This document shows positions 49,130 to 57,836 of a stretch of 64,000 nt of DNA, in pieces (positions within the stretch are counted from its first letter, which is position 1; each line of letters starts with the position of its first letter). Origin of the DNA: Plantactinospora mayteni (GTDB taxonomy: Bacteria; Actinomycetota; Actinomycetes; Mycobacteriales; Micromonosporaceae); NCBI RefSeq assembly GCF_016862935.1, contig NZ_BONX01000031.1:62001-126000 (forward strand), written 5' to 3'. Both the position numbers and the translations under genes were made by a program. The notes beneath the pieces are model-generated. The model saw only the letters and a program-made list of their open reading frames with translations, was not told the DNA's origin and did not search any database.

Positions 49130-50632
49130 TCAGGTCGTGGCCGGCACCGGTTCGACCGGTGCCGGCCGGCCGCGGAGTCGGGAGAGCCAGGAGGCGTCCG
49201 GGGCGCCGTCGTAGATCCCGCCGTCGGGGTCGTCGAGGTAGGTGCTCCGGACCGGGTCGCCCTCGGGCCGCAGGATGTCCCGGACGACCAGCACGCAGAG
49301 CAGCACGACCGTGCTCAGCCGCAGCGTGGCGGCGAGCACGAAGACGCCCTCCGGGACGACCTGCTTGCCGCCGGCCAGGAGCAGTTCGCCGTAGAACGCG
49401 ACGAAGTAGCCGACCTCGGCGAACTGCCAGGCGAGGAAGGCACCCCAGCGCGGTCGGGCCAGCACCAGCAGCGGCAGCAGCCAGAGGTTGAACTGCTGCG
49501 ACCACACCTTGCTGAAGATCAGGAACGCCGCGACCATCAGGAAGACCAGCGCGGCCAGCCGGGGCCGACGCTTGGCGAACAGCGCCAGCGCGCCGATGGC
49601 GAGGAACGCGACGGTGATCAGGGCGTACGACAGGGTGTTCAGGGTCGGGATGTTGTCGCTGAGCCACTGGAACGGCCCCTGGTCGCCGGGGCTGCCACTG
49701 TTCCACTTGCCGTCCAGGTAGCGGCCGATATACCAGAGCGTGCCCCAGTCGACCGCCCGCTCGCTGTTCAGGTCGAAGAAGCGTCGCCAGTTGTCCGGAT
49801 AGAGGATCGCGACCGGTAGGTTCACCGCCACGATGGTGACGATGGCCGAGCCGATCGTCACCAGCATCTCCTTCACCCGTGCGGTACGCAGCCCGAGCAG
49901 GAAGAGCGGCCAGAGCACGAAGAGCGGCCAGAGTTTCGCGGAGGTGGCCAGCCCGAGCAGGATCCCGGCGGCCAGGGGTTGTCGTTTCGCCCAGGCGTAC
50001 ATGCCGATCGCGGCCAGCCCGATGGCGAGCAGGTCCCAGTTGACGGTGGCGGTGACCAGCAGCGCGGGGGAGAGCGCGAACATCGCCGCGTCCCACGGTC
50101 GGCGGCGGCGCAGCGCCAGGATCATCGCCACGGTGGCCACCGCGAGCGCCCCGAGGACCAGCGCGTTGAGGTTGTAGAACCACTGCGCCTGGTTGATCTC
50201 GGGCCGGTCCACCCCGATGTTGTGCACCGGCAGACCGAGCGCGCCCATGAAGTATCCGGTGACCACCGGGTATTCCACCGGGTGGTCCCGGTAGGGGACC
50301 TTGCCCTCGTTGAGCCCCTCGGCGTAGTAGAGGGCGAGCACGTCGGTATAGCAGAACCGGGTGTACTGGATGTTGTTCTGCCAGGCGCCGTCCTGGCAGG
50401 GCGACTTCTGCACCCAGTGCAGCGCCAGGGTGAGGCAGGTCAGCGCCAGCACGATCCGGGCGGCCGTCCAGAACCGGCCGCTGGCCTGGGTGCCCCGGCG
50501 TTCGACGCCGCTGGCGTGTGCGCCGATCGGGCCGCCGATGGCCTCGGAGAGCCCTCGGACGAAGCCGTCCGACCGGGAGGGGTGGTCGGCCTTCTCAGGT
50601 TCGTCGATGCCAGCCGGCGACTGCGCGCTCAT
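49130..50632 (-). CDS. GT87/DUF2029 mannosyltransferase
   Basis: A protein of 500 residues with about 11 membrane helices. CQDGAWQNNIQYTRFCYTDVLALYYAEGLNEGKVPYRDHPVEYPVVTGYFMGAL is the family's large loop after helix 1 (with Asp in YTDV), followed by SAKLWPLFVLWPLFLLGL and a C-terminal DPDGGIYDGAPD tail. It belongs to the polyprenyl-phosphate-mannose-dependent alpha-mannosyltransferases of mycobacteria-like actinomycetes. Acceptor unknown. ATG 50632 is the start. Convergent with the preceding gene; PBP lies upstream on the same strand after a terminator. Confidence 0.83.
   Translation of the reverse strand: MSAQSPAGIDEPEKADHPSRSDGFVRGLSEAIGGPIGAHASGVERRGTQASGRFWTAARIVLALTCLTLALHWVQKSPCQDGAWQNNIQYTRFCYTDVLALYYAEGLNEGKVPYRDHPVEYPVVTGYFMGALGLPVHNIGVDRPEINQAQWFYNLNALVLGALAVATVAMILALRRRRPWDAAMFALSPALLVTATVNWDLLAIGLAAIGMYAWAKRQPLAAGILLGLATSAKLWPLFVLWPLFLLGLRTARVKEMLVTIGSAIVTIVAVNLPVAILYPDNWRRFFDLNSERAVDWGTLWYIGRYLDGKWNSGSPGDQGPFQWLSDNIPTLNTLSYALITVAFLAIGALALFAKRRPRLAALVFLMVAAFLIFSKVWSQQFNLWLLPLLVLARPRWGAFLAWQFAEVGYFVAFYGELLLAGGKQVVPEGVFVLAATLRLSTVVLLCVLVVRDILRPEGDPVRSTYLDDPDGGIYDGAPDASWLSRLRGRPAPVEPVPATT
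49139..49167. terminator. 13-bp stem-loop at the convergent gene ends
   Basis: GGCCGGCACCGGT (49139-49151) and its exact complement flank TCG (49152-49154). It lies 53 nt after the plus-strand gene's stop and inside the last codons of the convergent mannosyltransferase, so it can terminate the plus-strand transcript. Confidence 0.6.
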
Positions 50633-50712
50633 GAACAGGCATCCTGCCGTACCGGGCCGGGTTACGTCCGGCCCGGTCCACCCGTGTCGGCGGATGGCGT
50701 CGAAAACGCGGC

Positions 50713-50742
50713 CGGCGGCCGGGTCGTGGGACCCGGCCGCCG
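50713..50742 (-). terminator. Terminator of the PBP gene
   Basis: A 13-bp perfect stem (50713-50725 with 50730-50742), loop GTGG, followed on the minus strand after 4-5 nt by GTTTTCG. It lies 55 nt after the PBP stop codon (50797). Confidence 0.8.
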
Positions 50743-50796
50743 ACCGAATAAATCGATGATTCTCAGTGCCCTGAGGTCACGGGCGCGGGTCGGCGG

Positions 50797-53664
50797 CTAG
50801 CCGCCACCGCCGCCTCGACCGTTTCCGCCGCCACCGCCGTCGTCCGGCGGAAGGTCCGGATCACCACCAGTACCGGGGTCACCACCGGCCGGCGGGCAGA
50901 TCAGCGGGGGCGGGTTCGGCCCCTGGCAGATGGGGTTGCCCCCGCCGTTGTTGCCGCCGCCGTTGTTGCCGCCGCCCTGATCCGGGAAGGTCGGCGGAGG
51001 CAGCTCCTTCTTCTTGCCGTTGCCGGCCTCCTTGTCACCGATGTCCTTGGAGTCCGGCAGGGACATCGCCGTCTTGCCGGCAAGGGCCTTGCTCATGTAC
51101 TGCTGCCAGATCTCGGCCGGCAGTCCGCTACCGCCGATGTTGCCGCCATCCTTGGTCTTGATCTCGGGCTTCTTCGAGTCCTTGCTGCCCACCCAGACCG
51201 CGGTGGCGTACTGCGGGGTGTAGCCGACCATCCAGGCATGGGCGTTGAACTCGGTCTTGGCGTATTCCCAGGTGCCGGTCTTGCCGGCCTCTTCGCGGCC
51301 CTCGATGTTGCCGTTGTTCTCCTTGGGAATGTTCTTCAGCACCGAGGTGACCTCGTCGGCCACGTCCTTCCGGATCCGCTGCTTCGGATCGGCCTTGGCG
51401 CCGCCGATCTTCTTCCACTGACCCGTCTCCGGGTCCTGCTGCTCGATCAACTCGATGAAGTGGGCCTTGTTGTAGACCCCGCCGTTGGCGAGCGTGGCCA
51501 GCCCGTTGGCGTGGTCGAGCACGGTGATCGGGTACTGCCCGTACGCCACCACGTTGAAGAACGGGTCCGGCGCCAACTCCTCCGGCTTCTCCTTGGCGAG
51601 GTCGTGCCACTTCGGCGGGATGTCCTTGGTCTCCCACATGGTCCGGACGCCGGCCTGCCGAGCCATCGACAGCACCTTGTCCGCGCCGATCTTCTCGGTC
51701 ACGTGGTAGAAGGGCACGTTGTACGACTTGATCGTGGATTCCTTGAGCGTGCAGGACTGGTCACAGGTCCTACGCACGTCCCGACCGGCGTTCTGCACCC
51801 TGATCTCGGTGTCCTTGACGGTGAACGGCCGGGCATCCCAGATCGAGTCGATCGAGATACCCGCCTCGATCGCGGCGGCCAGGGTGTAGACCTTGAAACT
51901 CGAGCCCGGCGGGTGCCCACCGCTCACGACCCCGTCGTTGGTGTTCAGGCCGGCGTAGTCGTAGTCCGCCCCGCTGTCGCCGCCGTAGTAGGCCAGCACC
52001 TTGCCGGTCTTCGGCTCGACCGAGACCAGCGCGGCCATCAGGTTCTTGGGCTCGTCGTAAATCGGCGAGCCCTTCTTGCGCTGGGCCGCGTTCTCGGCCT
52101 CCTTCTGGAGCTTCCAGTCGATGGTGGTCGTGATCTTGTAACCACGGTCCCGGAGCGCCGTGGAGCAGTCGAGCTTGCCGGCCGTCGGCGCGCCGAGGGT
52201 GCAGAGGCCGCGCTCCGCCATCTCAGCCTTGACGTAGTTGACCACGTTGCCGCGCGGGGTCTTCACCCCGAATGCCTCGTTGGCGCTCTTGCGGGGCAGC
52301 ACCTTCGGATAGGTGAGCTTGGCCCGCTCCTCTGCCGACAGCCACGTCTTCTCGACCATGCCGTTGAGGACGTAATCCCAGCGGCCCTTGGCCTCCTCGA
52401 GGTTGTCCGCCGGGTCGAAGCCCTTGTGCCCGGTGGCCTCGTCGATCTGCGGCTGCTTGATCACCGCCGCCAGCACCGCGCCCTCGGCCACGTTGAGCTT
52501 GCTCGCCGACTTGCCGAAGTAGGTCTGCGCCGCGATCTCGATGCCGTACGCACCCCGACCGAAGTAGATCGTGTTGAGGTAGTGCTGCATGATCTCGTCT
52601 TTGTCGAACTGGTCGTTCAGCTTGGAGGCGAGGATCGCTTCCTTGACCTTGCGCTGGTAGCTGTCGTCCTTGAGGTTCTCGTACGCGTTCCGGGCGTACT
52701 GCTGGGTGATGGTCGAGGCACCCTGCTTGCTACCGCCGGTGAAGTTGTTCCAGGCGGCCCGGGCGATACCTGCGTAGTCGATACCGTCGTGCGTGTAGAA
52801 GTTGCGGTCCTCGGCCGAGGCGACCGCACGCTGTACGTGCTGCGGGATCTGCTTGCTCGTGACGATCTGCCGGTTCTCGTCGCCCAGCTTGGCGACGACG
52901 TCCTTCTTGTTGGCGGCGTAGATCGTGGTCGACAGCGGCAGTTCGAGTTGGTCCGGCATCGGGACGCTTGTCGAATACCAGGTCGCGGCGACCACGCCGC
53001 CGCCGGCCAGCATGATGAAGACCGCGAAGGCCGCGATCAGCATGTTGACCCGCTTGCGCTTCTTGGCCCGCTTCTGCGCCGCCGGGTCGAGGTCACCCGA
53101 GCCCCGACGACCCCGGCGGCCACCGGGTCCGTTCGGGTCGTCCGGTCCACCCGGACCGGCCGGCGAGACGGGCACCACGGCCCGGCCCACCCGGGCCCGG
53201 CCGGCAGCGCCATTCGCGCCACCACCGCTGACCGAGGCCGTGCCGACGCTGGCCCGGCCGGCTCCGTAGCCACCACCGGAGCCGGGCGCGTCGGGAACCG
53301 AGGCGCTGCCGACGCCGGCCCGGCCACCGACCCGGGCCCGCCCGGGGGAGGCCGAGCCGACCGAGGCGGAACCGGAGGCGGGCGACACGGGCGCGGCCCA
53401 GCCGCCGTCGGCGGAGGCCCGCCCCGGCGGTGTGGCCCGGCCGGACGAGGCCCGGCCGCTGACGCTGGCCCGGGCCGACGTGCCGCCGGCCCGGCCGTGG
53501 TTGGCGGGCCAGCCGCCCCGGTCACCGTCGGACGAGCGGCTAGCGGCTCCCGGATCGTCCCGGGACGGGCGCTGGTATGGATCGTCCGCTGCTCCGTGGT
53601 CGCCGTTCGCGCCCGGGTACTGGGCCCGACCGCGCGCGGAACTAGGATCGCCGTACGAGTTCAT
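50797..53664 (-). CDS. Class A penicillin-binding protein (transglycosylase/transpeptidase)
   Basis: A protein of 955 residues, PonA/PBP1-like. About 205 cytoplasmic residues with repeats (RASV/GRAS motifs), one membrane helix (about 207-229), a GT51 transglycosylase (EDRNFYTHDG about 283; GASTITQQYARN about 320) and a transpeptidase with SxxK as SSFK (about 589), SxN as SYN (about 645) and KTGT (about 796). The C-terminal 110 residues are Gly/Asn/Pro-rich. It polymerises and cross-links peptidoglycan outside the membrane. ATG 53664 with AGGG 8 nt upstream. Next upstream is DUF5318, then the padR-ino1 pair. Confidence 0.95.
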   Translation of the reverse strand: MNSYGDPSSARGRAQYPGANGDHGAADDPYQRPSRDDPGAASRSSDGDRGGWPANHGRAGGTSARASVSGRASSGRATPPGRASADGGWAAPVSPASGSASVGSASPGRARVGGRAGVGSASVPDAPGSGGGYGAGRASVGTASVSGGGANGAAGRARVGRAVVPVSPAGPGGPDDPNGPGGRRGRRGSGDLDPAAQKRAKKRKRVNMLIAAFAVFIMLAGGGVVAATWYSTSVPMPDQLELPLSTTIYAANKKDVVAKLGDENRQIVTSKQIPQHVQRAVASAEDRNFYTHDGIDYAGIARAAWNNFTGGSKQGASTITQQYARNAYENLKDDSYQRKVKEAILASKLNDQFDKDEIMQHYLNTIYFGRGAYGIEIAAQTYFGKSASKLNVAEGAVLAAVIKQPQIDEATGHKGFDPADNLEEAKGRWDYVLNGMVEKTWLSAEERAKLTYPKVLPRKSANEAFGVKTPRGNVVNYVKAEMAERGLCTLGAPTAGKLDCSTALRDRGYKITTTIDWKLQKEAENAAQRKKGSPIYDEPKNLMAALVSVEPKTGKVLAYYGGDSGADYDYAGLNTNDGVVSGGHPPGSSFKVYTLAAAIEAGISIDSIWDARPFTVKDTEIRVQNAGRDVRRTCDQSCTLKESTIKSYNVPFYHVTEKIGADKVLSMARQAGVRTMWETKDIPPKWHDLAKEKPEELAPDPFFNVVAYGQYPITVLDHANGLATLANGGVYNKAHFIELIEQQDPETGQWKKIGGAKADPKQRIRKDVADEVTSVLKNIPKENNGNIEGREEAGKTGTWEYAKTEFNAHAWMVGYTPQYATAVWVGSKDSKKPEIKTKDGGNIGGSGLPAEIWQQYMSKALAGKTAMSLPDSKDIGDKEAGNGKKKELPPPTFPDQGGGNNGGGNNGGGNPICQGPNPPPLICPPAGGDPGTGGDPDLPPDDGGGGGNGRGGGGG

Positions 53665-53780
53665 TCGTCACACCCTGCCGGTCGCGGTGATGGCCATGCG
53701 CGCCACCACCGGGTTGCCGTGAGTTGGAACACGCTCCACCCGGTATCGGAGATGCCGATCTACGGATGGTGCGACATCGG

Positions 53781-53803
53781 AAAAAACCGGACTTATCCGG
53801 TTT
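53781..53803 (-). terminator. Intrinsic terminator of the DUF5318 gene
   Basis: On the minus strand: AAACCGGA, loop TAAG, TCCGGTTT, then TTT. An 8-bp stem ending in a run of six T makes a classical Rho-independent terminator, 61 nt after the DUF5318 stop and rare in GC-rich genomes. Confidence 0.85.
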
Positions 53804-53864
53804 GCGAGATAAGACTCGTCCCGTCGGCGGGGGAAGATCCCGCAGGCCGGGGAACGAGTCGTGG

Positions 53865-54332
53865 TCACCGGCGCGCCTCACGCCTTCGTCTGACCGAGGT
53901 GCCCGTCGACACGGCCACGGCCGCACCGGCGACCGGCTCGGCGGCACCGACGCTGTCGTCGGCGGACAGGCCGTCCCGGCCGAGCAGGAACTGCTCGACG
54001 AGATGGTTCCAGTCGCAGCCGCGGCACACCTCCACCACGTACACCTGGAACTCACGCAGGGTCATCGCCAGCACCGACAACTCCGCTCGGGTGCGGGCCT
54101 GACCGGCCGACTGCTTGAGTTCATCGCCGTAAATGTAGTGGACGTGGGTCAGATTTTCTCGCCGGCAGACCGGACAGAGCGTCTCGGTCGGCTCGCCGTG
54201 GAACCGGGCAGCGTTCTTGAGGTAGGGCGAGGCGTCGCACACCTCGTGCGTCCCCACCCGGCCCGAATGCACCTCACGCAGCACCGCTCGCTTCTGTAGC
54301 GAGTAGTCGACGACCTGGCGCTGCGAACGCAT
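53865..54332 (-). CDS. DUF5318 family zinc-ribbon-like protein
   Basis: A protein of 155 residues. It matches DUF5318, a conserved actinobacterial protein near PBP/ino1 genes. Two Cys pairs (CPVCRRE about residue 53-56 and CRGC about 103-106) could bind zinc; the segment RQVVDYSLQKRAVLREVHSGRVGTHEVCDASPYL is the conserved N-terminal block. Function unknown. ATG 54332 is used. Divergent from padR; it ends in an intrinsic terminator before the PBP gene, so it is not in an operon with it. Confidence 0.82.
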   Translation of the reverse strand: MRSQRQVVDYSLQKRAVLREVHSGRVGTHEVCDASPYLKNAARFHGEPTETLCPVCRRENLTHVHYIYGDELKQSAGQARTRAELSVLAMTLREFQVYVVEVCRGCDWNHLVEQFLLGRDGLSADDSVGAAEPVAGAAVAVSTGTSVRRRREARR

Positions 54333-54410
54333 GGGCAGAAGAGTACTGGGTCCGGCCGGACGAGGCGACCACCGTCACTTACTGTAATCGAGCCCGTGGC
54401 GTAGCGGAGT

Positions 54411-54463
54411 TTGCCTCGACGCGTCGGAGGGTCTACGGTGCGATGTATCGGGCCGATACATCG
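54411..54463 (+). promoter_or_regulatory. padR-ino1 promoter with 23-bp palindromic operator
   Basis: TTGCCT (54411-54416), a 17-bp spacer and TACGGT (54434-54439) form a good -35/-10 pair. The perfect palindrome CGATGTATCGG-G-CCGATACATCG (54441-54463) overlaps the predicted transcription start. ATGT and ACAT are 11 bp apart here (8 in the classical PadR box), so the protein may still be the PadR at 54532. Confidence 0.65.
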
Positions 54464-54531
54464 GCCTGGTGAATGGGCTCCCAACGGCGGGAAGCCACTG
54501 GGGTCCGGCGGAGACACTGAGAGGGGTGCTC

Positions 54532-55149
54532 GTGTTCGAGCTCGCCATCCTCGGTCTCCTACAGGAGTCCCCGATGCACGGCTACGAACTCCGCAAGGAG
54601 CTCACCGCCAAGCTCGGGGCGATCCGGGCGGCGATCAGCTACGGCTCGCTCTATCCGACCCTGCGTCGGTTGCAGGCGGCCGGCTGGATCACCGAGGCGG
54701 CCGAGACACCGGCCACCGCGGAGGAGATCCCGGCGCTGACCAGCCGTCGAGGCCGGGTCGTCTACAAAATCACCGCGGAGGGCAAGGAACGGTTCGCTGA
54801 ACTGATCGCCCAGACCGGTCCAGAGAGTTACGAGGACACCGGGTTCGGGGTGCATTTCGCATTCTTCGCCCGTACCGACCGAGCGACCCGACTCCGGATC
54901 CTGGAGGGCCGGCGCCGCAAGGTGGAGGAGCGCCGCGAGGGCCTGCGCGACGTGTTGGGCCGAGCGGCCGAACGGCTCGACGCGTACACGCTCGAACTTC
55001 AGCGTCACGGCCTCGACGCCTGTGAGCGCGAGGTCCGCTGGTTGGAGGAGCTCATCGCCAACGAGCGCTCCGGCCGGACCCCGGATGGGTCCACCCCGGG
55101 CACCGCCCCGGGTCCGTCAGAAGAGAACATCCCGCCTCCGCCTGGGTAG
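54532..55149 (+). CDS. PadR family transcriptional regulator
   Basis: A protein of 205 residues. The PadR domain has FELAILGLLQESPMHGYELRKELTAKLG, SYGSLYPTLRRLQAAGWI and VVYKITAEGKERFAELI. The C-terminal half is helical with a GVHFAFFARTDRATRLRILEGRRRKVEERREGL coiled segment. A GTG is at 54526 and 54532; GAGGGG (54521-54526) favours 54532. Immediately upstream of ino1 (50-nt gap), with its operator over the promoter, so it is likely an autoregulator that also controls inositol phosphate synthesis. Confidence 0.83.
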   Translation: MFELAILGLLQESPMHGYELRKELTAKLGAIRAAISYGSLYPTLRRLQAAGWITEAAETPATAEEIPALTSRRGRVVYKITAEGKERFAELIAQTGPESYEDTGFGVHFAFFARTDRATRLRILEGRRRKVEERREGLRDVLGRAAERLDAYTLELQRHGLDACEREVRWLEELIANERSGRTPDGSTPGTAPGPSEENIPPPPG

Positions 55150-55199
55150 TCCAGGAATGAGTCGGAACGGCCGTGATGAACACAAAGGAGGCAAACGCG

Positions 55200-56279
55200 A
55201 TGGGCTCCGTCCGCGTCGCCATCGTCGGTGTGGGTAACTGCGCCTCGTCCCTGGTCCAGGGCGTCGAGTACTACCGCAATGCCGACCCCAACGACCGCGT
55301 CCCGGGTCTCATGCACGTCACCTTCGGCGAGTACCACGTCTCCGACGTGGAGTTCGTCGCGGCGTTCGATGTTGACGCCAAGAAGGTGGGCATGGACCTC
55401 GCGGAGGCGATCGTCGCCAGCGAGAACAACACCATCAAGCTCTGCGACGTGGCGCCGACCGGCGTGCTCGTGCAGCGCGGTCCGACCCTGGACGGGCTGG
55501 GCCAGTACTACCGGGAGATCGTCGAGGAGTCCGACCGCGAACCGGCCGACGTCGTCGCGGCGCTGCGCGAGGCCCGGGTCGACGTGGTGGTCTGCTACCT
55601 GCCGGTCGGCTCCGAGGAGGCCGCGAAGTTCTACGCCACGGCCGCGATCGAGGCGGGCTGCGCCTTCGTGAACGCGCTGCCGGTCTTCATCGCCTCCGAC
55701 CCCGCCTGGGCGCAGAAGTTCGTCGACGCCGGGCTGCCGATCGTCGGTGACGACATCAAGAGCCAGGTCGGCGCGACCATCGTGCACCGGGCGCTGGCGA
55801 AGCTCTTCGAGGACCGGGGTGTCGAGCTGCTCCGCACGTACCAGCTCAACTTCGGCGGCAACATGGACTTCATGAACATGCTGGAGCGCAGCCGCCTGGT
55901 CTCCAAGAAGATCTCCAAGACCCAGTCGGTGACCTCGCAGATCCCGCACGAGATCAACAAGGGTGACGTACACATCGGACCGTCGGACCACGTGCCGTGG
56001 CTGGACGACCGCAAGTGGGCGTACATCCGGCTGGAGGGGCGCTCCTTCGGCGACGTACCGCTGAACGCGGAACTGAAGCTGGAGGTCTGGGACTCGCCGA
56101 ACTCGGCCGGCGTCATCATCGACGCGGTCCGGGCCGCGAAGATCGCCCTCGACCGGGGCATCGGCGGACCGATCCTCTCGGCGTCGAGCTACTTCATGAA
56201 GTCGCCGCCCGAGCAGTACGCCGACCACGACGCCCACCAGGCCGTCGAGAACTTCATCGCCGGCACCATCGAGCGCTGA
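55200..56279 (+). CDS. ino1: Inositol-3-phosphate synthase
   Basis: A protein of 359 residues, actinobacterial form of myo-inositol-1-phosphate synthase. The NAD-binding start [22 protein letters not shown], then [57 protein letters not shown] and [29 protein letters not shown] mark the family. It makes the precursor of phosphatidylinositol and mycothiol. ATG 55200 has AAAGGAGG at 55184-55191 (8 nt away); earlier ATGs in frame lack this. It lies 50 nt after the padR gene and is followed by a strong terminator. Confidence 0.95.
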   Translation: MGSVRVAIVGVGNCASSLVQGVEYYRNADPNDRVPGLMHVTFGEYHVSDVEFVAAFDVDAKKVGMDLAEAIVASENNTIKLCDVAPTGVLVQRGPTLDGLGQYYREIVEESDREPADVVAALREARVDVVVCYLPVGSEEAAKFYATAAIEAGCAFVNALPVFIASDPAWAQKFVDAGLPIVGDDIKSQVGATIVHRALAKLFEDRGVELLRTYQLNFGGNMDFMNMLERSRLVSKKISKTQSVTSQIPHEINKGDVHIGPSDHVPWLDDRKWAYIRLEGRSFGDVPLNAELKLEVWDSPNSAGVIIDAVRAAKIALDRGIGGPILSASSYFMKSPPEQYADHDAHQAVENFIAGTIER

Positions 56280-56294
56280 CGACGACGCTCGGCA

Positions 56295-56337
56295 GGCGGG
56301 GTCGGACCGGAGAGGGTCCGGCCCCGCCTTCTGTTTC
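56295..56337 (+). terminator. Terminator of ino1
   Basis: A 14-bp stem with one G-U pair (56295-56308 with 56315-56328), loop GGAGAG, then TTCTGTTTC. It ends 49 nt downstream of the stop. Confidence 0.85.
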
Positions 56338-56386
56338 CCGGCCGGCTTGCGTCGTTACCGCCGGCGTGCTCGCCTGGACCGGCATC

Positions 56387-56424
56387 GTGCGGTGGCACCT
56401 AAATATAGAGTGCGGTGGCACCTA
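56387..56424. repeat. Two 15-bp direct repeats in AT-rich intergenic DNA
   Basis: GTGCGGTGGCACCTA at 56387-56401 and 56410-56424, period 23 bp. Each contains GGTGGCACC, a 9-bp palindrome, and each is followed by an AT-rich tail (AAATATAG and TATAGGG). Located between convergent ino1 and ogt, so no obvious gene is driven by it. Confidence 0.75.
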
Positions 56425-56530
56425 TATAGGGCGGGCACGGGTATGGCGCGGTCGAGCCGTTGGCGGCGCGGCCATATCCGGACACCGCCGCGGTGATCGC
56501 CGCCGACGGCCACCCCACCGCCAGCCGGGA

Positions 56531-57040
56531 TCAGGCCCAGGCGCGCTCGAAGGCGACCCGCGCCTCCAACTCCAGCAACTGGCGCTTGCGGGGCAGGCCG
56601 CCGCCGAAGCCGACCAGCTTGCCGCCGGCACCGACGATCCGGTGACAGGGCACGATCACCGGGATCGGGTTGCGGTTGCAGGCCACCCCGACCGCCCGGG
56701 CCGCAGCGGGATCGCCGACCGCCGCCGCCACCTCGCCGTAGGTGCGTGTCTCGCCGTACGGGATCTTCGACATCTCGGTCCAGACCGCCCGCTCGAACTC
56801 CGAACCCCGGCGCACCGAGAGCGGCACGGCGAACTCCGTCAACTCCCCGGCGAAGTACGCCCGAAGCTGCTCGACCGCCGTCGTCAGCCGGGCGGCGTCC
56901 TGGCCCTGGCCGGGTGGGCCGGGCAGGGCGGTGGCGGGCAGCGCCCCTTCCACCGGCCCGAAGTGCACGCCACAGACGCCGACGTCGTCGACTCCGACGG
57001 AAAGCTCCCCGATCGGGGAGTCGAGCACGATCCAGCGCAT
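56531..57040 (-). CDS. ogt: Methylated-DNA--protein-cysteine methyltransferase Ogt
   Basis: A protein of 169 residues. The C-terminal methyltransferase domain has IPYGETRTYGEVAAAVG, CNRNPIPVIVPCHRIVGAGGKLVGFGGGLPRKRQLLELE, with the alkyl-acceptor Cys in PCHR. The N-terminal half includes TEFAVPL and YFAGEL. It repairs O6-alkylguanine and O4-alkylthymine by suicide transfer. ATG 57040 is chosen; upstream ATGs lack homology. Divergent from a tetR gene. Confidence 0.92.
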   Translation of the reverse strand: MRWIVLDSPIGELSVGVDDVGVCGVHFGPVEGALPATALPGPPGQGQDAARLTTAVEQLRAYFAGELTEFAVPLSVRRGSEFERAVWTEMSKIPYGETRTYGEVAAAVGDPAAARAVGVACNRNPIPVIVPCHRIVGAGGKLVGFGGGLPRKRQLLELEARVAFERAWA

Positions 57041-57146
57041 CCCGCCATTCTCTCCCCCGCGCCCACCCAGGCGCACGGTGCCGCCCGCGCCCGGCTGGCT
57101 GGCCCGACCCCCGGATCCCGATCCGAGAGTGGCTCAGGTCACATCC

Positions 57147-57180
57147 TGACCGATCGGTCAACTCTCTGACCGATCGGTCA
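57147..57180. promoter_or_regulatory. Tandem TetR operators
   Basis: Two identical 14-bp palindromes TGACCGATCGGTCA (57147-57160, 57167-57180), 20 bp centre to centre, just upstream of the tetR start (57208). Their twofold symmetry and equal spacing fit cooperative TetR binding. Confidence 0.8.
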
Positions 57181-57207
57181 GGCATGCTCGAATCCGGAGG
57201 TGTGGCG

Positions 57208-57786
57208 ATGGCACGCAGCAACAGCCGGACCCGGGACGAGATCCTGGTCGTCGCGGCCCGGCAGTTCGCCCGGATGGGCTTCAAGGGCACCTCGCTGCAC
57301 GACATCGCGGTCGAGGTGGGCTGTTCGAAGGCCACCCTGCTGTACCACTTCGACAGCAAGGAGGCGATCCTGCTGGCCCTGGTCGCGCCCGCCGCCCGGG
57401 ACCTGGCCGCCCTCGACGCCCGGCTCGACGGGCTCGCCGCGGACGAGGCCCGGGAGACCGCCGTCGACGGCTTCCTCGACCTCGTGCTCACCTACCGGCG
57501 GGAGGTCGCGCTGATCTACGACGACCCGGCGCACCTGCTCGAACAGCCGGCATTCGCCGACCTCGCCCCCGTCACCGCCCGCCTGGTCGACGCCGTCGCC
57601 GGGCGTTCCACCGACCCGGCCGACCGGATCGCCGCCGAGGTACTGCTCGCCGGCATCTCGGCGGTCGTCATCGAGCACACCGACGACGACGAGGCCGACC
57701 TCCGCTCGGCGCTCCTCCGGGTGGCCCGCCGCGCGCTGCGCCCCGAGGCCGGCGTACCCGCCGTGGACCTCCGCGCGCAGCCCTGA
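57208..57786 (+). CDS. TetR family transcriptional regulator
   Basis: A protein of 192 residues with a TetR DNA-binding domain: RDEILVVAARQFARMGFKGTSLHDIAVEVGCSKATLLYHFDSKEAILLAL. The ligand domain is helical, with LLEQPAFADLAPVTARLVDAVAG. ATG 57208 follows GGAGG by 7 nt. Two operators upstream imply autorepression; the next gene, an MMPL transporter, is the probable target. Confidence 0.9.
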   Translation: MARSNSRTRDEILVVAARQFARMGFKGTSLHDIAVEVGCSKATLLYHFDSKEAILLALVAPAARDLAALDARLDGLAADEARETAVDGFLDLVLTYRREVALIYDDPAHLLEQPAFADLAPVTARLVDAVAGRSTDPADRIAAEVLLAGISAVVIEHTDDDEADLRSALLRVARRALRPEAGVPAVDLRAQP

Positions 57787-57836
57787 ACGCACACCGGTCC
57801 CACCACCACACCCGATCCTCGACCGAAGGAACCGAC

